Part shown: in pieces, positions 26,919 through 36,080 of the stretch
Layout: every line of letters begins with the position of its first letter
How positions within the stretch are numbered: the first letter of the stretch is position 1
Assembly (NCBI RefSeq): GCF_042643355.1
Contig: NZ_JBHRSS010000001.1
Span: 124,001-188,000 of the forward strand
Source of the DNA: Salinisphaera aquimarina
Lineage (GTDB): Bacteria; Pseudomonadota; Gammaproteobacteria; Nevskiales; Salinisphaeraceae
Direction: 5' to 3'
Length of the DNA: 64,000 bases
Notes under the pieces: model-generated
What the model saw: the letters and a program-made list of their open reading frames with translations, nothing else
Databases searched by the model: none
Told to the model about the DNA's origin: nothing
Made by a program: the position numbers and the translations under genes

Positions 26919-27670
26919 ACTGGCGCGGCTGCAATACGTTGTTCGTCAAGGAAGTGCGGCGTTTCTACAGCGTCATTCTGCAGACCGTCGGCGCGCCGGT
27001 GGTCACCGCGCTGCTGTATATGGTGGTGTTCGGCCAGGTGCTGCAGGGCCAGACCATCCAGGGCGTGCCGTCATCGGCTTTCCTGGTGCCGGGGCTGATG
27101 ATGATGAGCATCATCCAGAACTCGTTCGCCAATACCTCGTCGAGCATCACCCAGTCCAAGATCATGGGCAATCTGGTGTTTCTGCTGATGACGCCGCTGT
27201 CGGCGTTCGAGATCTATCTGGCGTATATCGGTGCTTCGCTGCTGCGCGCGACCCTGGTCGCGATCGTGTTGTATGCGGTGACCGCGTTCTTCGTCGACGT
27301 GCCGATCCATAATCCGCTGCTGGTGCTGGTCATGCTGTTGCTGTCCGGCGGGACGCTCGCGGTGCTCGGCATGATTGCGGGTATCGTGGCGAACAAGTTC
27401 GATCATCTGGCGGCGTTCCAGAATTTCTTCATCATGCCGCTGTCGTTTCTGTCCGGCGTGTTCTATTCCATCCACTCGTTGCCGGAGTTCTGGCAGAAGG
27501 CGTCGCACTTCAACCCGGTCTTCTACATGATCGACGGATTCCGACAGGGTTTTTTCGGCGTCGGCGACAGCAACCCGACGATCAGCGTGATCGTGGCCGC
27601 CTGCGTGTTCACGCTCGTGTCCGCGCTGTGCGTGACCATGCTCAGCCGCGGCTACAAGATTCGTGGCTAG
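26915..27670 (+). CDS. ABC-2 exporter permease (YadH-like)
   Basis: The 251-residue protein has six predicted membrane spans and the ABC-2 permease pattern, including FIMPLSFLSGVFYSIHSLPEFW. It forms the membrane channel of the exporter with the ATPase encoded immediately upstream. The family includes E. coli YadH. The substrate cannot be inferred from sequence; the envelope-rich setting is only suggestive. Confidence 0.9.
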   Translation: MNWRGCNTLFVKEVRRFYSVILQTVGAPVVTALLYMVVFGQVLQGQTIQGVPSSAFLVPGLMMMSIIQNSFANTSSSITQSKIMGNLVFLLMTPLSAFEIYLAYIGASLLRATLVAIVLYAVTAFFVDVPIHNPLLVLVMLLLSGGTLAVLGMIAGIVANKFDHLAAFQNFFIMPLSFLSGVFYSIHSLPEFWQKASHFNPVFYMIDGFRQGFFGVGDSNPTISVIVAACVFTLVSALCVTMLSRGYKIRG

Positions 27671-27739
27671 CCCACCTTGCGGCGATGAATGGCCGCGCTC
27701 GTGCTAGCATTTCGCGCCAGTTTTCAATGAACAGACATC

Positions 27740-27979
27740 ATGTATAGCCCCGACTCGATACGCGAACTCATCCAGGAAGGTCTGCCCGACGCCAGCGTCG
27801 AGGTGATGGGCGACGATGGCACCCATTTCGCCGCCCGGGTCATCAGTGCCAGTTTCGTGGGCAAGGGCATCGTCGAGCAGCATCGCATGGTCTACGCCAC
27901 GCTCGGCGCTCGCATGGGCGAAGAAATTCATGCGCTGTCGCTCAAGACCATGACCCCCGAACAGGCAGGGCAAGTTTAG
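27740..27979 (+). CDS. ibaG: BolA family protein (IbaG-like)
   Basis: This is a 79-residue BolA-family protein with the conserved DGTHFAARVISASFVGKGIVEQHRMVYATL region, including the His and the Cys-free loop typical of IbaG/YrbA. Proteins of this type bind [2Fe-2S] clusters with monothiol glutaredoxins and respond to acid stress. It is 50 nt upstream of murA on the same strand, the conserved gammaproteobacterial arrangement. An extended -10-like TGCTAGCAT at 27702-27710 lies just upstream. Confidence 0.9.
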   Translation: MYSPDSIRELIQEGLPDASVEVMGDDGTHFAARVISASFVGKGIVEQHRMVYATLGARMGEEIHALSLKTMTPEQAGQV

Positions 27980-28029
27980 CTGCGGATTTCCAATCCGCGA
28001 TTACCGGCTACGGTTTAAGGACACGCGTA

Positions 28030-29322
28030 ATGGATTTACTTCGGATCGAGGGCGGCCCACCGCTCAATGGCGACGTCCGGGCCTCCGGGGCCAAGAACGC
28101 CACCCTGCCGATCATGACGGCGGCGTTGCTGATCGACGAGACTCTATATATAGAAAACGTCCCGCACCTGGAGGACGTCACCACCACGAACGTGCTGCTC
28201 GCGCACATGGGCGTGTCGGTGACCATCGGCGATTATATGGTGGTCGAGGCGGATGCCTCGACCATTACCCAGTGCGTCGCTCCTTATGATCTGGTCAAGA
28301 CCATGCGCGCCTCCATCCTCGTGCTCGGGCCGCTGCTGGCGCGCCACGGCGAGGCCGAGGTATCGCTGCCGGGTGGCTGTGCGATCGGCGCGCGGCCGGT
28401 GGATATCCATCTGCGCGGGCTGGAAGCCATGGGCGCGGAGATCCGGGTCGAGGCGGGCTATGTGAAAGCCAGGGCATCGCGCCTGAAAGGCGCGCGTATC
28501 GCCATGGATACGGTCACCGTGACCGGTACCGAGAACCTGATGATGGCGGCCACGCTGGCCGATGGCGTCACTATTCTGGAAAACGCCGCGCGCGAACCGG
28601 AAGTGGTGGATCTGGCCCGTTGCCTGATCGCCATGGGCGCCGAAATCGAAGGCGAGGGCACCTCGACGATCACGATCCGCGGCAAGAAACGGCTGCACGG
28701 CGCGCGCCACCGCGTTCTGCCCGATCGGATCGAGACCGGTACGTTCCTGGTGGCGGGCGCGGCCAGCCGTGGCCGGGTGAAGGTCACGCAGACCGACCCG
28801 GTACTGGTGGACGCGATCACTGCCAAGCTGGCCGAGGCCGGTGCCCAGGTGACCCAGGGCAACGACTGGGTCGAAGTCGACATGCGCGGCCAGCGGCCGA
28901 CGTCGATCGGCCTGCGTACCGCACCATACCCGGGTTTTCCTACCGATATGCAGGCCCAGTTCTGTGTGCTCAATGCGCTCGCGGAGGGTGTCGGTACGGT
29001 CACCGAAACGGTGTTCGAAAACCGCTTCATGCATGTGTCGGAGCTGCAGCGCATGGGGGCGAAGATTCGCCAGGAAGGCAATACCGTGATCGTCACCGGC
29101 GTCGACCGGCTCACCGGCGCGCCGGTGATGGCGACCGACCTGCGCGCCTCGGCGTCGCTGGTGATCGCCGGCCTGGTTGCCGACGGCACCACTGATGTGC
29201 GCCGGATCTATCATATCGATCGCGGCTATGAGTGCATCGAGGAAAAGATGGCGCAACTGGGCGGACATATTCAGCGCCTGCCCGATCGCGCGCCGGTGAC
29301 CGCACGCGGGGTGGGTACATGA
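28030..29322 (+). CDS. murA: UDP-GlcNAc 1-carboxyvinyltransferase MurA
   Basis: The 430-residue protein opens with DLLRIEGGPPLNGDVRASGAKNA, the substrate-binding start of MurA. Catalytic Cys117 lies in LPGGCAIGARPVD, so the enzyme should be sensitive to fosfomycin-type alkylation. It catalyses transfer of enolpyruvate from PEP to UDP-GlcNAc, the first committed step of peptidoglycan synthesis. It is preceded by ibaG and overlaps hisG by 4 nt, a common gammaproteobacterial order. Confidence 0.97.
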   Translation: MDLLRIEGGPPLNGDVRASGAKNATLPIMTAALLIDETLYIENVPHLEDVTTTNVLLAHMGVSVTIGDYMVVEADASTITQCVAPYDLVKTMRASILVLGPLLARHGEAEVSLPGGCAIGARPVDIHLRGLEAMGAEIRVEAGYVKARASRLKGARIAMDTVTVTGTENLMMAATLADGVTILENAAREPEVVDLARCLIAMGAEIEGEGTSTITIRGKKRLHGARHRVLPDRIETGTFLVAGAASRGRVKVTQTDPVLVDAITAKLAEAGAQVTQGNDWVEVDMRGQRPTSIGLRTAPYPGFPTDMQAQFCVLNALAEGVGTVTETVFENRFMHVSELQRMGAKIRQEGNTVIVTGVDRLTGAPVMATDLRASASLVIAGLVADGTTDVRRIYHIDRGYECIEEKMAQLGGHIQRLPDRAPVTARGVGT

Positions 29323-29960
29323 CCACGACTGTCACCCTGGCACTGTCCAAGGGCCGTATTCTGGAAGCCACGCTGCCGCTGCTGGCGGCCGCCGGCATCG
29401 AGCCGGAAGTCGATCCCGGCGCGTCGCGCAAGCTGGTGTTCGAAACCAATCATCCGGGGTTGCGGCTGCTGGTGATCCGGGCCTCGGACGTGCCGACCTT
29501 CGTCGCCTACGGTGCGGCCGATATCGGCGTGTCCGGCAAGGACGTGCTCATCGAGCACGGCGGCGCGGATCTCTACGAGCCGCTGGATCTGGGTATCGCC
29601 CGCTGCAAGCTGATGACCGCCGGGCTGCCGGGGGCAATGGATGCCGCCCGTCACCGGCCGCTGCGGGTGGCGACCAAGTATGTCGAGACCACGCGTGCCT
29701 ATTTCGCCCGGCTCGGGCGTCAGGTCGAGATCATCAAGCTCTACGGTTCGATGGAACTGGCGCCGCTCGTCGGCCTCGCCGATGTGATCGTGGATCTGGT
29801 GGATACCGGCAACACGCTGCGCGCCAACGGTCTGGAAGCGTTCGACGTGATCGAGGAAATCAGCGCGCGGCTGGTGGTCAACAAGGCGGCACAGAAGATG
29901 AAGCATGCCGCGCTCGCCGAACTGCTCACGCTGTTCCAGCCGGTCGATCAGGCCTCGTGA
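29319..29960 (+). CDS. hisG: ATP phosphoribosyltransferase, short form
   Basis: The 213-residue protein is the short form of HisG. It has the catalytic domain (LALSKGRILEATLPLLAAAG, GAADIGVSGKDVL, ADVIVDLVDTGNTLRANGL) but lacks the C-terminal ACT-like regulatory domain of the roughly 300-residue form. Short HisG works as an octamer with HisZ, a histidyl-tRNA synthetase paralogue that gives feedback control by histidine. No hisZ gene is in the window. The ATG overlaps the murA stop and the gene overlaps hisD by 4 nt. Confidence 0.95.
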   Translation: MTTTVTLALSKGRILEATLPLLAAAGIEPEVDPGASRKLVFETNHPGLRLLVIRASDVPTFVAYGAADIGVSGKDVLIEHGGADLYEPLDLGIARCKLMTAGLPGAMDAARHRPLRVATKYVETTRAYFARLGRQVEIIKLYGSMELAPLVGLADVIVDLVDTGNTLRANGLEAFDVIEEISARLVVNKAAQKMKHAALAELLTLFQPVDQAS

Positions 29961-31258
29961 TGCGCCGTCTCGATACGCGTGATGCCGGCTTCGAGACAGA
30001 TTTCGCTGCACTCGTCGACCACGACACCCCGGCCCAGGCGCAGATCGATACGCGTGTGGCCGCGATCATTGCCGACGTGCGTGAACGCGGTGACGCGGCG
30101 GTACTGCAGTACACCCGCGAACTCGATGCCCACCCTGCGACCGATATGGCCGCGCTGGAGATCGCGCCGGCGCGCCTGGCCGCGGCGCTCGAGGCCATGC
30201 CCGCCGCGCCGCGGGCGGCGCTGGAAACCGCGGCCGACCGGATTACCCGGTTTGCCGAATCGCAGAAGCTGGAATCGCACCGCTACGAAGACGAATACGG
30301 CAACCAGCTGGGCCAGATCGTGCGCCCGATCGAGCGGGCGGGCATCTACGCACCCGGTGGCAAGGCCGCGTATCCGTCGAGTGTACTGATGAACGCGCTG
30401 CCGGCGCGCGTGGCCGGTGTTGCCGAGATCGTGATGATGTCGCCGGCGCCCAACGGCGAGCTCAACGACTGGGTGCTGGCGGCGGCCGCGCTGGCCGGCG
30501 TGCATCGGTTCTTCACTATTGGGGGTGCCCAGGCCGTGGCCGCGTTGGCTCACGGCACCGCCACCGTGCCCCAGGTGGACAAGATCGTTGGCCCCGGCAA
30601 TGCCTATGTTGCCTCGGCCAAACGCCAGGTCTTCGGCCGCGTGGGCATCGAATCGGTGGCCGGGCCGTCGGAGGTGCTGATTCTCGCCGATGGCAGCGGC
30701 GACCCCGAATGGGCCGCGCTGGATCTGTTCGCTCAGGCCGAGCACGGCGAGGACTCGCGCGCCGTGCTGATCACTCCGGACAGCGATTATCTGGAGGCGG
30801 TCGAGGCTGCAGTGGCGCGTCTGCTCGTCGACCAGCCGCGCCGGGCGATCATCGAGACGTCGCTGCGTGCCTACGGGGCGTTGATCCACGCTGCCGACAT
30901 GAGCCAGGCGGTGGCGCTGTCCAATCGCATCGCCCCCGAGCATCTGGAACTGGCGGTGGACGACCCCGACGCGCTGCTCGACGGCATCGCCCATGCGGGC
31001 GCGATTTTCATGGGCCATCGCACGCCTGAAGCGTTCGGCGATTACTGCGCGGGACCCAATCACGTCCTGCCGACCGGGCGTACCGCCCGGTTCTCGTCGG
31101 CGCTCGGCGTCTATGATTTCCAGAAGCGTCTTTCGCTCATCAAGGCCAGCGAAACAGGGGCTGTCGCACTTGCCCCCGTGGCCGCGGAACTGGCCATGGG
31201 AGAAGGTTTGCACGCCCATGCCGCGTCGGCCATGGCACGCGCACATCGGGACGCGTGA
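29957..31258 (+). CDS. hisD: Histidinol dehydrogenase
   Basis: The 433-residue enzyme has the usual length and motifs: GRASIYAPGGKAAYPSSVLM-like region (RAGIYAPGGKAAYPSSVLMN), GPGNAYVASAKRQVFG, and AEHGEDSRAVLITPD with the zinc-site residues; the catalytic Glu-His pair lies in RIAPEHLEL. It oxidises histidinol to histidine in two NAD+-dependent steps. It directly follows hisG; the other his genes are elsewhere. Confidence 0.96.
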   Translation: MMRRLDTRDAGFETDFAALVDHDTPAQAQIDTRVAAIIADVRERGDAAVLQYTRELDAHPATDMAALEIAPARLAAALEAMPAAPRAALETAADRITRFAESQKLESHRYEDEYGNQLGQIVRPIERAGIYAPGGKAAYPSSVLMNALPARVAGVAEIVMMSPAPNGELNDWVLAAAALAGVHRFFTIGGAQAVAALAHGTATVPQVDKIVGPGNAYVASAKRQVFGRVGIESVAGPSEVLILADGSGDPEWAALDLFAQAEHGEDSRAVLITPDSDYLEAVEAAVARLLVDQPRRAIIETSLRAYGALIHAADMSQAVALSNRIAPEHLELAVDDPDALLDGIAHAGAIFMGHRTPEAFGDYCAGPNHVLPTGRTARFSSALGVYDFQKRLSLIKASETGAVALAPVAAELAMGEGLHAHAASAMARAHRDA

Positions 31259-31291
31259 CTTGCTGCACCTAGGCTGAATCAAGGATTGCTG

Positions 31292-31300
31292 TGCTATACT
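31292..31300 (+). promoter_or_regulatory. Extended -10 promoter of the petABC operon
   Basis: The sequence TGCTATACT is an extended -10 element (TGn plus TATACT at 31295-31300), 96 bp upstream of petA. The -35 region is weak, which extended -10 promoters tolerate. It is the only promoter-like signal in the 137-bp gap after hisD. Confidence 0.55.
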
Positions 31301-31395
31301 TTTTCAATCTTGGCAGCGTCTTGTCACGCCGCCGACCACGCAGTTCAACTATAAATCGAACCGGCATTTTTGCCTTGCTCGAAGAGGTCTAACGC

Positions 31396-31995
31396 ATGAG
31401 CAAAGAGGGGGTCGACGTCCGCAGGCGGCGATTTTTGACCACCGCCACCGCAGCCGTCGGTGGTGTGGGCGCAGCTTTTGTAGCCACTCCGTTCATCAAG
31501 TCCTGGTTGCCGAGTGCGCGCGCCAGGGCTGCGGGTGCGCCCGTCGAAGTGAACATTGCGGCTCTGGAAGAAGGTGCCCTGGTCAGTGTCACCTGGCGTG
31601 GGAAACCGGTCTGGGTCGTGCGCCGCACGCCCGATATGCTCGAGACGCTCGACGAAGTCGCGCCCGAGCTGTCCGATCCCGACTGCAAGACCGATCAGCA
31701 GCCCGAGTATTGCCGCAACAAGTTCCGTGCGATCAAGCAGCCGGTACTGGTGATGATCGGCATCTGCACCCATCTCGGCTGCTCGCCGAAGTACCGGCCT
31801 GACGCCTCCGGCGGCCAGCTCGACTACGCCGGCTTCTTCTGCCCCTGTCATGGGTCGCATTACGATATATCCGGACGTGTCTACGCGGGCCAGCCGGCAC
31901 CGCTGAACATGGTCGTTCCGCCGCATCATTACGAAGGCGACGACCTGATCGTCGTGGGCGTGGATCCGGGCAGTGAAGGCGAGGAGGCGGCGTAA
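31396..31995 (+). CDS. petA: Ubiquinol-cytochrome c reductase Rieske subunit
   Basis: The 199-residue protein has a twin-arginine-type N-terminus (RRRFLTTATAAVGGVGAAF) that also serves as membrane anchor. The two cluster-binding motifs CTHLGC and CPCHGSHYD coordinate the [2Fe-2S] centre through two Cys and two His. It carries electrons from ubiquinol to cytochrome c1 in the bc1 complex. It is the first gene of petABC, and its stop is directly followed by the petB start. Confidence 0.97.
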   Translation: MSKEGVDVRRRRFLTTATAAVGGVGAAFVATPFIKSWLPSARARAAGAPVEVNIAALEEGALVSVTWRGKPVWVVRRTPDMLETLDEVAPELSDPDCKTDQQPEYCRNKFRAIKQPVLVMIGICTHLGCSPKYRPDASGGQLDYAGFFCPCHGSHYDISGRVYAGQPAPLNMVVPPHHYEGDDLIVVGVDPGSEGEEAA

Positions 31996-33210
31996 ATGGC
32001 TAACAAGTTCATGAACTGGGTCGATGACCGCTTCCCGGCTACGCAGCTCTGGAACGAGCATATCGGCCAGTACTACGCGCCGAAGAACTTCAACGTCTGG
32101 TACTACATGGGCTCGCTGGCCATGCTGGTGCTGGTCAACCAGCTGGTGACCGGTATCTGGCTGGCGATGTTCTACCAGCCCGGCGCAGAAACCGCCTTCG
32201 GTTCGGTCGCCTACATCATGCGCGACGTGGAATGGGGCTGGCTGATCCGCTACATGCACTCCACGGGTGCCTCGTTCTTCTTCATCGTCGTCTATCTGCA
32301 CATGTTCCGTGCGCTGCTCTACGGCTCCTACAAGAAGCCGCGTGAACTGCTGTGGATCTTCGGCTGCCTGATCTATCTCGCGCTCATGGCCGAAGCTTTC
32401 ATGGGCTACGTGCTGCCCTGGGGCAACATGTCCTACTGGGGCGCGCAGGTGATCATCTCCCTGTTCTCGGCGGTGCCCGTGGTCGGCGATTCGCTGACGC
32501 AGTGGATTCGAGGCGACTTCGTGGTCAGTGGGGCGACGCTCAACCGGTTCTTCGCCCTGCACGTGGTGGCCCTGCCGTTCGTGCTGGTCGGCCTGGTGAT
32601 TGCGCACATCATGGCGCTGCATCACGTCGGCTCGAACAACCCCGACGGCATCGAGATCAAGGCCAACAAGGGCGCGGACGGTCATCCGCTCGACGGCATT
32701 CCCTTTCACCCGTACTACACGGTCAAGGATCTGTTCGGCGTCGGCGTGTTCCTGATCCTGTTTTCGGGCGTGATCTTCTTCGCGCCGACGTTTGGCGGCC
32801 TGTTCCTGGAGCCGGATAACTTCACCGCGGCCGATCCGAGCGTCACCCCGGCGCATATCAAGCCGTCGTGGTACTTCACGCCGTTCTACGCCATGTTGCG
32901 CGCCGTGCCGAGCAAGGGTGGTGGCGTGATCACGATGTTCTCGGCGGTGTTGATCCTGTTCATCCTGCCGTGGCTGGATCGCAGCCCGGTCAAGTCGATC
33001 CGCTACAAGGGCATCGTGTCCAAGGTCGCCCTGACGCTGTTCGCGATCTCGTTCGTCGGTCTGGCCTATCTGGGTATGCAGGCGCCGGCCGACTGGGTCA
33101 AGCTGTGGTCGCGCATCTTCGCGGTCATATATTTCTTGTTCTTCCTGCTGATGCCGCTGTACAGCAAATTCGACAGGACCAAGCCGGTTCCGGAAAGGGT
33201 GACGGGATGA
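31996..33210 (+). CDS. petB: Cytochrome b of the bc1 complex
   Basis: This is a 404-residue polytopic protein with eight membrane spans. It has the haem-ligand histidine pairs in the second and fourth spans (RYMHSTGASFFFIVVYLHMF and RFFALHVVALPFVL through HIMALHHVG) and the quinol-site PEWY-like motif, here KPSWYFTPFYAML. The usual PEW is replaced by PSW, as in several gammaproteobacteria. It oxidises ubiquinol and recycles electrons in the Q cycle. Its stop overlaps the petC start. Confidence 0.96.
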   Translation: MANKFMNWVDDRFPATQLWNEHIGQYYAPKNFNVWYYMGSLAMLVLVNQLVTGIWLAMFYQPGAETAFGSVAYIMRDVEWGWLIRYMHSTGASFFFIVVYLHMFRALLYGSYKKPRELLWIFGCLIYLALMAEAFMGYVLPWGNMSYWGAQVIISLFSAVPVVGDSLTQWIRGDFVVSGATLNRFFALHVVALPFVLVGLVIAHIMALHHVGSNNPDGIEIKANKGADGHPLDGIPFHPYYTVKDLFGVGVFLILFSGVIFFAPTFGGLFLEPDNFTAADPSVTPAHIKPSWYFTPFYAMLRAVPSKGGGVITMFSAVLILFILPWLDRSPVKSIRYKGIVSKVALTLFAISFVGLAYLGMQAPADWVKLWSRIFAVIYFLFFLLMPLYSKFDRTKPVPERVTG

Positions 33211-33950
33211 TGCGTCAGCTGTTCATTGCGCTACTGTTGTTCGTGCCGCTGATGGCATCGGCGGCCGAAGGGACCGTGCCGTTCCATTTCGACCCGAACC
33301 TGTCGAACGAAGCGTCGCTGCAGCGCGGCGCCAAGCTGTTCATGAACTACTGTTCGGGCTGCCATTCGCTGCAGTACATGCGCTATCAGCGCATCGGCGA
33401 TGATCTGGGTATCCCGGACGACGTCGTCGAGAACAACCTGCTGATGACCGGTGGCAAGATCGGCGACACCATTCAGGCGTCGATGCCGGCCGAAAAGGCA
33501 GCCGAGTGGTTCGGCAAGGCGCCGCCCGATCTGTCGCTCGAGTCACGCGCGCGCGGCGCGGACTGGATCTACAGTTTCCTGATGAGTTTCTATCTGGATG
33601 ACTCGCGCCCGAGCGGCGTGAACAATGTGGTGCTGGCCAACACCGCCATGCCCGCGGTGCTGGCGCCGTTGCAGGGTTTCCAGGCGCTCAAGAAGGATGA
33701 GGGCGGGCACGCCGAGGAAGGCGGCGAAGGCGAGCATGCCGCGCCCAGGTTCGATCTTGTCCAGAAAGGCCAGATGAACTCCGCGGAGTACGAGCGGGCG
33801 GTCGGCGACATCACCAACTTCCTGGTGTACGTCGGTGAGCCGGCTCAACTCGTGCGCTATTCTCTGGGTTTCAAAGTGCTTATTTTCCTGCTGATCTTCA
33901 CCGGTCTGGCTTACATGCTCAAGCGCGAATTCTGGCGCGACGTGCATTAG
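33207..33950 (+). CDS. petC: Cytochrome c1
   Basis: The 247-residue protein has a signal peptide (LFIALLLFVPLMASAAEG), one covalent haem site (CSGCHSLQY), the likely axial Met in ANTAMPAVLAP and a C-terminal membrane anchor (FKVLIFLLIFTGLAYMLKREF). It passes electrons from the Rieske protein to soluble cytochrome c. A glycine/glutamate/histidine-rich insert lies near residues 165-185. The ATG at 33207 overlaps the petB stop. Confidence 0.96.
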   Translation: MMRQLFIALLLFVPLMASAAEGTVPFHFDPNLSNEASLQRGAKLFMNYCSGCHSLQYMRYQRIGDDLGIPDDVVENNLLMTGGKIGDTIQASMPAEKAAEWFGKAPPDLSLESRARGADWIYSFLMSFYLDDSRPSGVNNVVLANTAMPAVLAPLQGFQALKKDEGGHAEEGGEGEHAAPRFDLVQKGQMNSAEYERAVGDITNFLVYVGEPAQLVRYSLGFKVLIFLLIFTGLAYMLKREFWRDVH

Positions 33951-33972
33951 ACAATCACAGAGGCGCGCCACG

Positions 33973-34602
33973 ATGGCCAGTCGCAGTTCCACGATAACGC
34001 TCTACTCGCGTGAGGCCTGTGTCCATAGTCATCGGGTGCGCCTGGTGATGGCCGAAAAAGGCGTTGCCAACTACGACATCGTCGAGTTGCGCGAGGATGA
34101 GGAAAGCGAGGATCTGCTCCAGCTGAATCCTTACAACACGGTGCCCACGCTCGTGGATCGCGAGCTGGTGGTCTATGACCCGCGCATCATTCTCGAGTAC
34201 ATCGACGAGCGCTACCCGCATCCGCCGCTGATGCCGGTGGATCCGGTGTTGCGGGCGCAGTATCGACTCGCCATATTCCGCATGGAGTCCGATCTCTATG
34301 CCCTCTGCGACGATCTCGAATCCACGCCCGCGGTTGCGCGCAAGGCGCGCGAACGCATGACTGAACTGTTGACCACGCTTGCCACCGATTTCTCGGCGCG
34401 CAAGTATATCGGCGAGGAGTTTTCGCTGGTCGACTGCACGCTGGCGCCGATTCTCTGGCGGCTCGATCATTACCAGGTCAAGCTGCCGGAACGTCGTGCC
34501 AAACAGCTGAGCAGCTACGCGCGGCGTCTGTTCAAACGGCCTGCCTTTGCCGAGAGCCTTACCGGTATCGAGGCCGATATGGGCCAGATCGACGCCAGCT
34601 GA
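33973..34602 (+). CDS. sspA: Stringent starvation protein A
   Basis: The 209-residue protein has the glutathione-transferase fold. The N-terminal thioredoxin-like part (TLYSREACVHSHRVRLVMAEKG) is followed by PYNTVPTLVDRELVVYDPRI and an all-helical domain. SspA associates with RNA polymerase and alters transcription in stationary phase. It follows petC by 22 nt and precedes sspB, the conserved order. Confidence 0.95.
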   Translation: MASRSSTITLYSREACVHSHRVRLVMAEKGVANYDIVELREDEESEDLLQLNPYNTVPTLVDRELVVYDPRIILEYIDERYPHPPLMPVDPVLRAQYRLAIFRMESDLYALCDDLESTPAVARKARERMTELLTTLATDFSARKYIGEEFSLVDCTLAPILWRLDHYQVKLPERRAKQLSSYARRLFKRPAFAESLTGIEADMGQIDAS

Positions 34603-34651
34603 AATGAAGAGCGTGCCGCCAGTGGCGGTGCGCTCCCAATCGGAGTTTCCC

Positions 34652-35083
34652 ATGGCCGAATTGTCTTCGCGCCGTCCCTATCTCATCCGGGCACTCTACG
34701 ACTGGGTGCTCGACAATGATCTTACGCCACACCTGCTGGTGGCCGCCGATGCCGAAGGCGTGAATGTGCCGCGTCAGTTCGTCACGGAGGACGGCAAGAT
34801 CACGGTGAACATCAGCCCGGGCGCGGTACGCGCGCTGGCGCTGGAAAATCAGCTGATCAGTTTCTCCGCGCGTTTTTCCGGCCAGAACTACAACGTCAGT
34901 CTGCCGCCGGGCGCAGTGCTGGCGCTGTATGCGCGTGAAAACGGCGAAGGCATGCTTTTCGGCGAGGTCGAGGCCACGCCCACACCGCCCGACGGTGGCC
35001 CCGGGGGCGCCGGGGCAGAAGCCAGCGAGGACTCGGCGGAGGGCGCCGCCAAGAAGCGTTCGCATCTCAAAGTGGTGAAATAG
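34652..35083 (+). CDS. sspB: ClpXP adaptor SspB
   Basis: The 143-residue protein starts at the ATG at 34652, with CGGAG about 8 nt upstream. It has the substrate-binding domain (RRPYLIRALYDWVLDNDLTPHLLV), an acidic flexible linker and the C-terminal ClpX-binding tail ending in HLKVVK. It delivers ssrA-tagged proteins to ClpXP. It is translationally close to sspA. Confidence 0.95.
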   Translation: MAELSSRRPYLIRALYDWVLDNDLTPHLLVAADAEGVNVPRQFVTEDGKITVNISPGAVRALALENQLISFSARFSGQNYNVSLPPGAVLALYARENGEGMLFGEVEATPTPPDGGPGGAGAEASEDSAEGAAKKRSHLKVVK

Positions 35084-35085
35084 CC

Positions 35086-35109
35086 CCGCGCAGTGCATTC
35101 GCTGCGCGG
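35086..35109 (+). terminator. Hairpin after sspB
   Basis: A perfect 8-bp stem, CCGCGCAG / CTGCGCGG, with an 8-nt loop lies directly after the sspB stop, between convergent sspB and diaA. The following CGGTTGTTGGG is only weakly T-rich. It is a likely end of the petABC-sspAB transcript. Confidence 0.5.
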
Positions 35110-35122
35110 CGGTTGTTGGGAA

Positions 35123-35743
35123 TCACCCCGTGCCGAGCAGATGATCCTCGATCAGCCGGCAGATGCAGTGAATGAACAGCAGATGCATCTCCTGGATACG
35201 CGCGGTGGTGTCGGCCGCGGCGCGCAGTTCGATGTCGGAATCGGAGAGCAGGGCGGCAAGCGCTCCGCCGTCCTTGCCGGTCAGCGCGATCACGCTCATG
35301 CCCTGGGCATGAGCGCTGTGTACCGCGGCGACCACGTTGGCTGAATTGCCGCTGGTGCTGATCGCCAGCAGGACATCCCCCTGGCGACCCAGCGCTTCGA
35401 TCTGGCGCGAAAACAGCCGGTCGTAGTCGTAGTCGTTGGCAATGGCCGTGAGCGTGGAGCTTTCAGTGGTCAGGGCGATCGCCGCCAATGCCCGGCGTTC
35501 GCGCTCGAAGCGATTGATCAGTTCCGAGGAGAAATGCTGGGCATCGCCGGCCGAGCCGCCGTTGCCGCAGGACAGTATCTTGTGATCGGCGTCGACACAG
35601 GCGATCACGCGGTCGGCCGCGGCCACGATGACGTGGTTGGTGGCGGCCAGGGTGGCGCGATTGGCGCGCGCACTGTCTTCGAACAGGCGGCTGACGAGGG
35701 CGTTACGCGCATCGTGATCGGCGTTATTCGGCATAGAAAGCAT
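35123..35743 (-). CDS. diaA: DnaA initiator-associating protein DiaA (SIS domain)
   Basis: The 206-residue SIS-domain protein closely follows the DiaA pattern: SCGNGGSAGDAQHFSSELINRF, AIALTTESSTLTAIANDY, GDVLLAISTSGNSANVV and TARIQEMHLLFIHCICRLIED. DiaA binds DnaA and promotes timely replication initiation. The close relative GmhA (heptose synthesis) is the alternative. The lpoA-yraN neighbourhood favours DiaA. Starts at 35743 or 35734 are both possible and both overlap yraN. Confidence 0.88.
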   Translation of the reverse strand: MLSMPNNADHDARNALVSRLFEDSARANRATLAATNHVIVAAADRVIACVDADHKILSCGNGGSAGDAQHFSSELINRFERERRALAAIALTTESSTLTAIANDYDYDRLFSRQIEALGRQGDVLLAISTSGNSANVVAAVHSAHAQGMSVIALTGKDGGALAALLSDSDIELRAAADTTARIQEMHLLFIHCICRLIEDHLLGTG

Positions 35744-36080
35744 TCTCTATCCAGTCCAGTTCGTCGCTGTCGTTCACGCCGACCACGTCGAAGCGGATCG
35801 GCCGCTGCGCATGGCGCGGGTGCTGCGCAAGAAAATGACGGGTGGCGAGTATGATCCGCTGCTGCTTGCGTGTCGTCACGCTGGCTGCGGCACTGCCGTA
35901 GTCGGTGCGGGACCGGTAGCGCACCTCGACGATCACCAGCAGTTCGGCGGCGCGGTAGACCAGATCCAGTTCACCCCCACGGGCGTTGTAGTTGCGCGCG
36001 ATGCGCCGCCAACCGCGCCGGCGAGCGGCGCGGTCGACCCGATCTTCGGCAGCGTGGCCCGATTCTAGCGTTGTTCCCAC
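35724..36080 (-). CDS. yraN: UPF0102 family nuclease-like protein YraN
   Basis: The 118-residue protein is in the YraN family, which has an endonuclease-like fold. The pattern RNYNARGGELDLV...LLVIVEVRYRS contains the E-x-D...E-V-K-like metal site, with Arg in place of the usual Lys. Its function is not established. It starts with GTG at 36080, overlapping the lpoA stop by 16 nt, and is always found beside lpoA and diaA in gammaproteobacteria. Confidence 0.9.
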   Translation of the reverse strand: MGTTLESGHAAEDRVDRAARRRGWRRIARNYNARGGELDLVYRAAELLVIVEVRYRSRTDYGSAAASVTTRKQQRIILATRHFLAQHPRHAQRPIRFDVVGVNDSDELDWIENAFYAE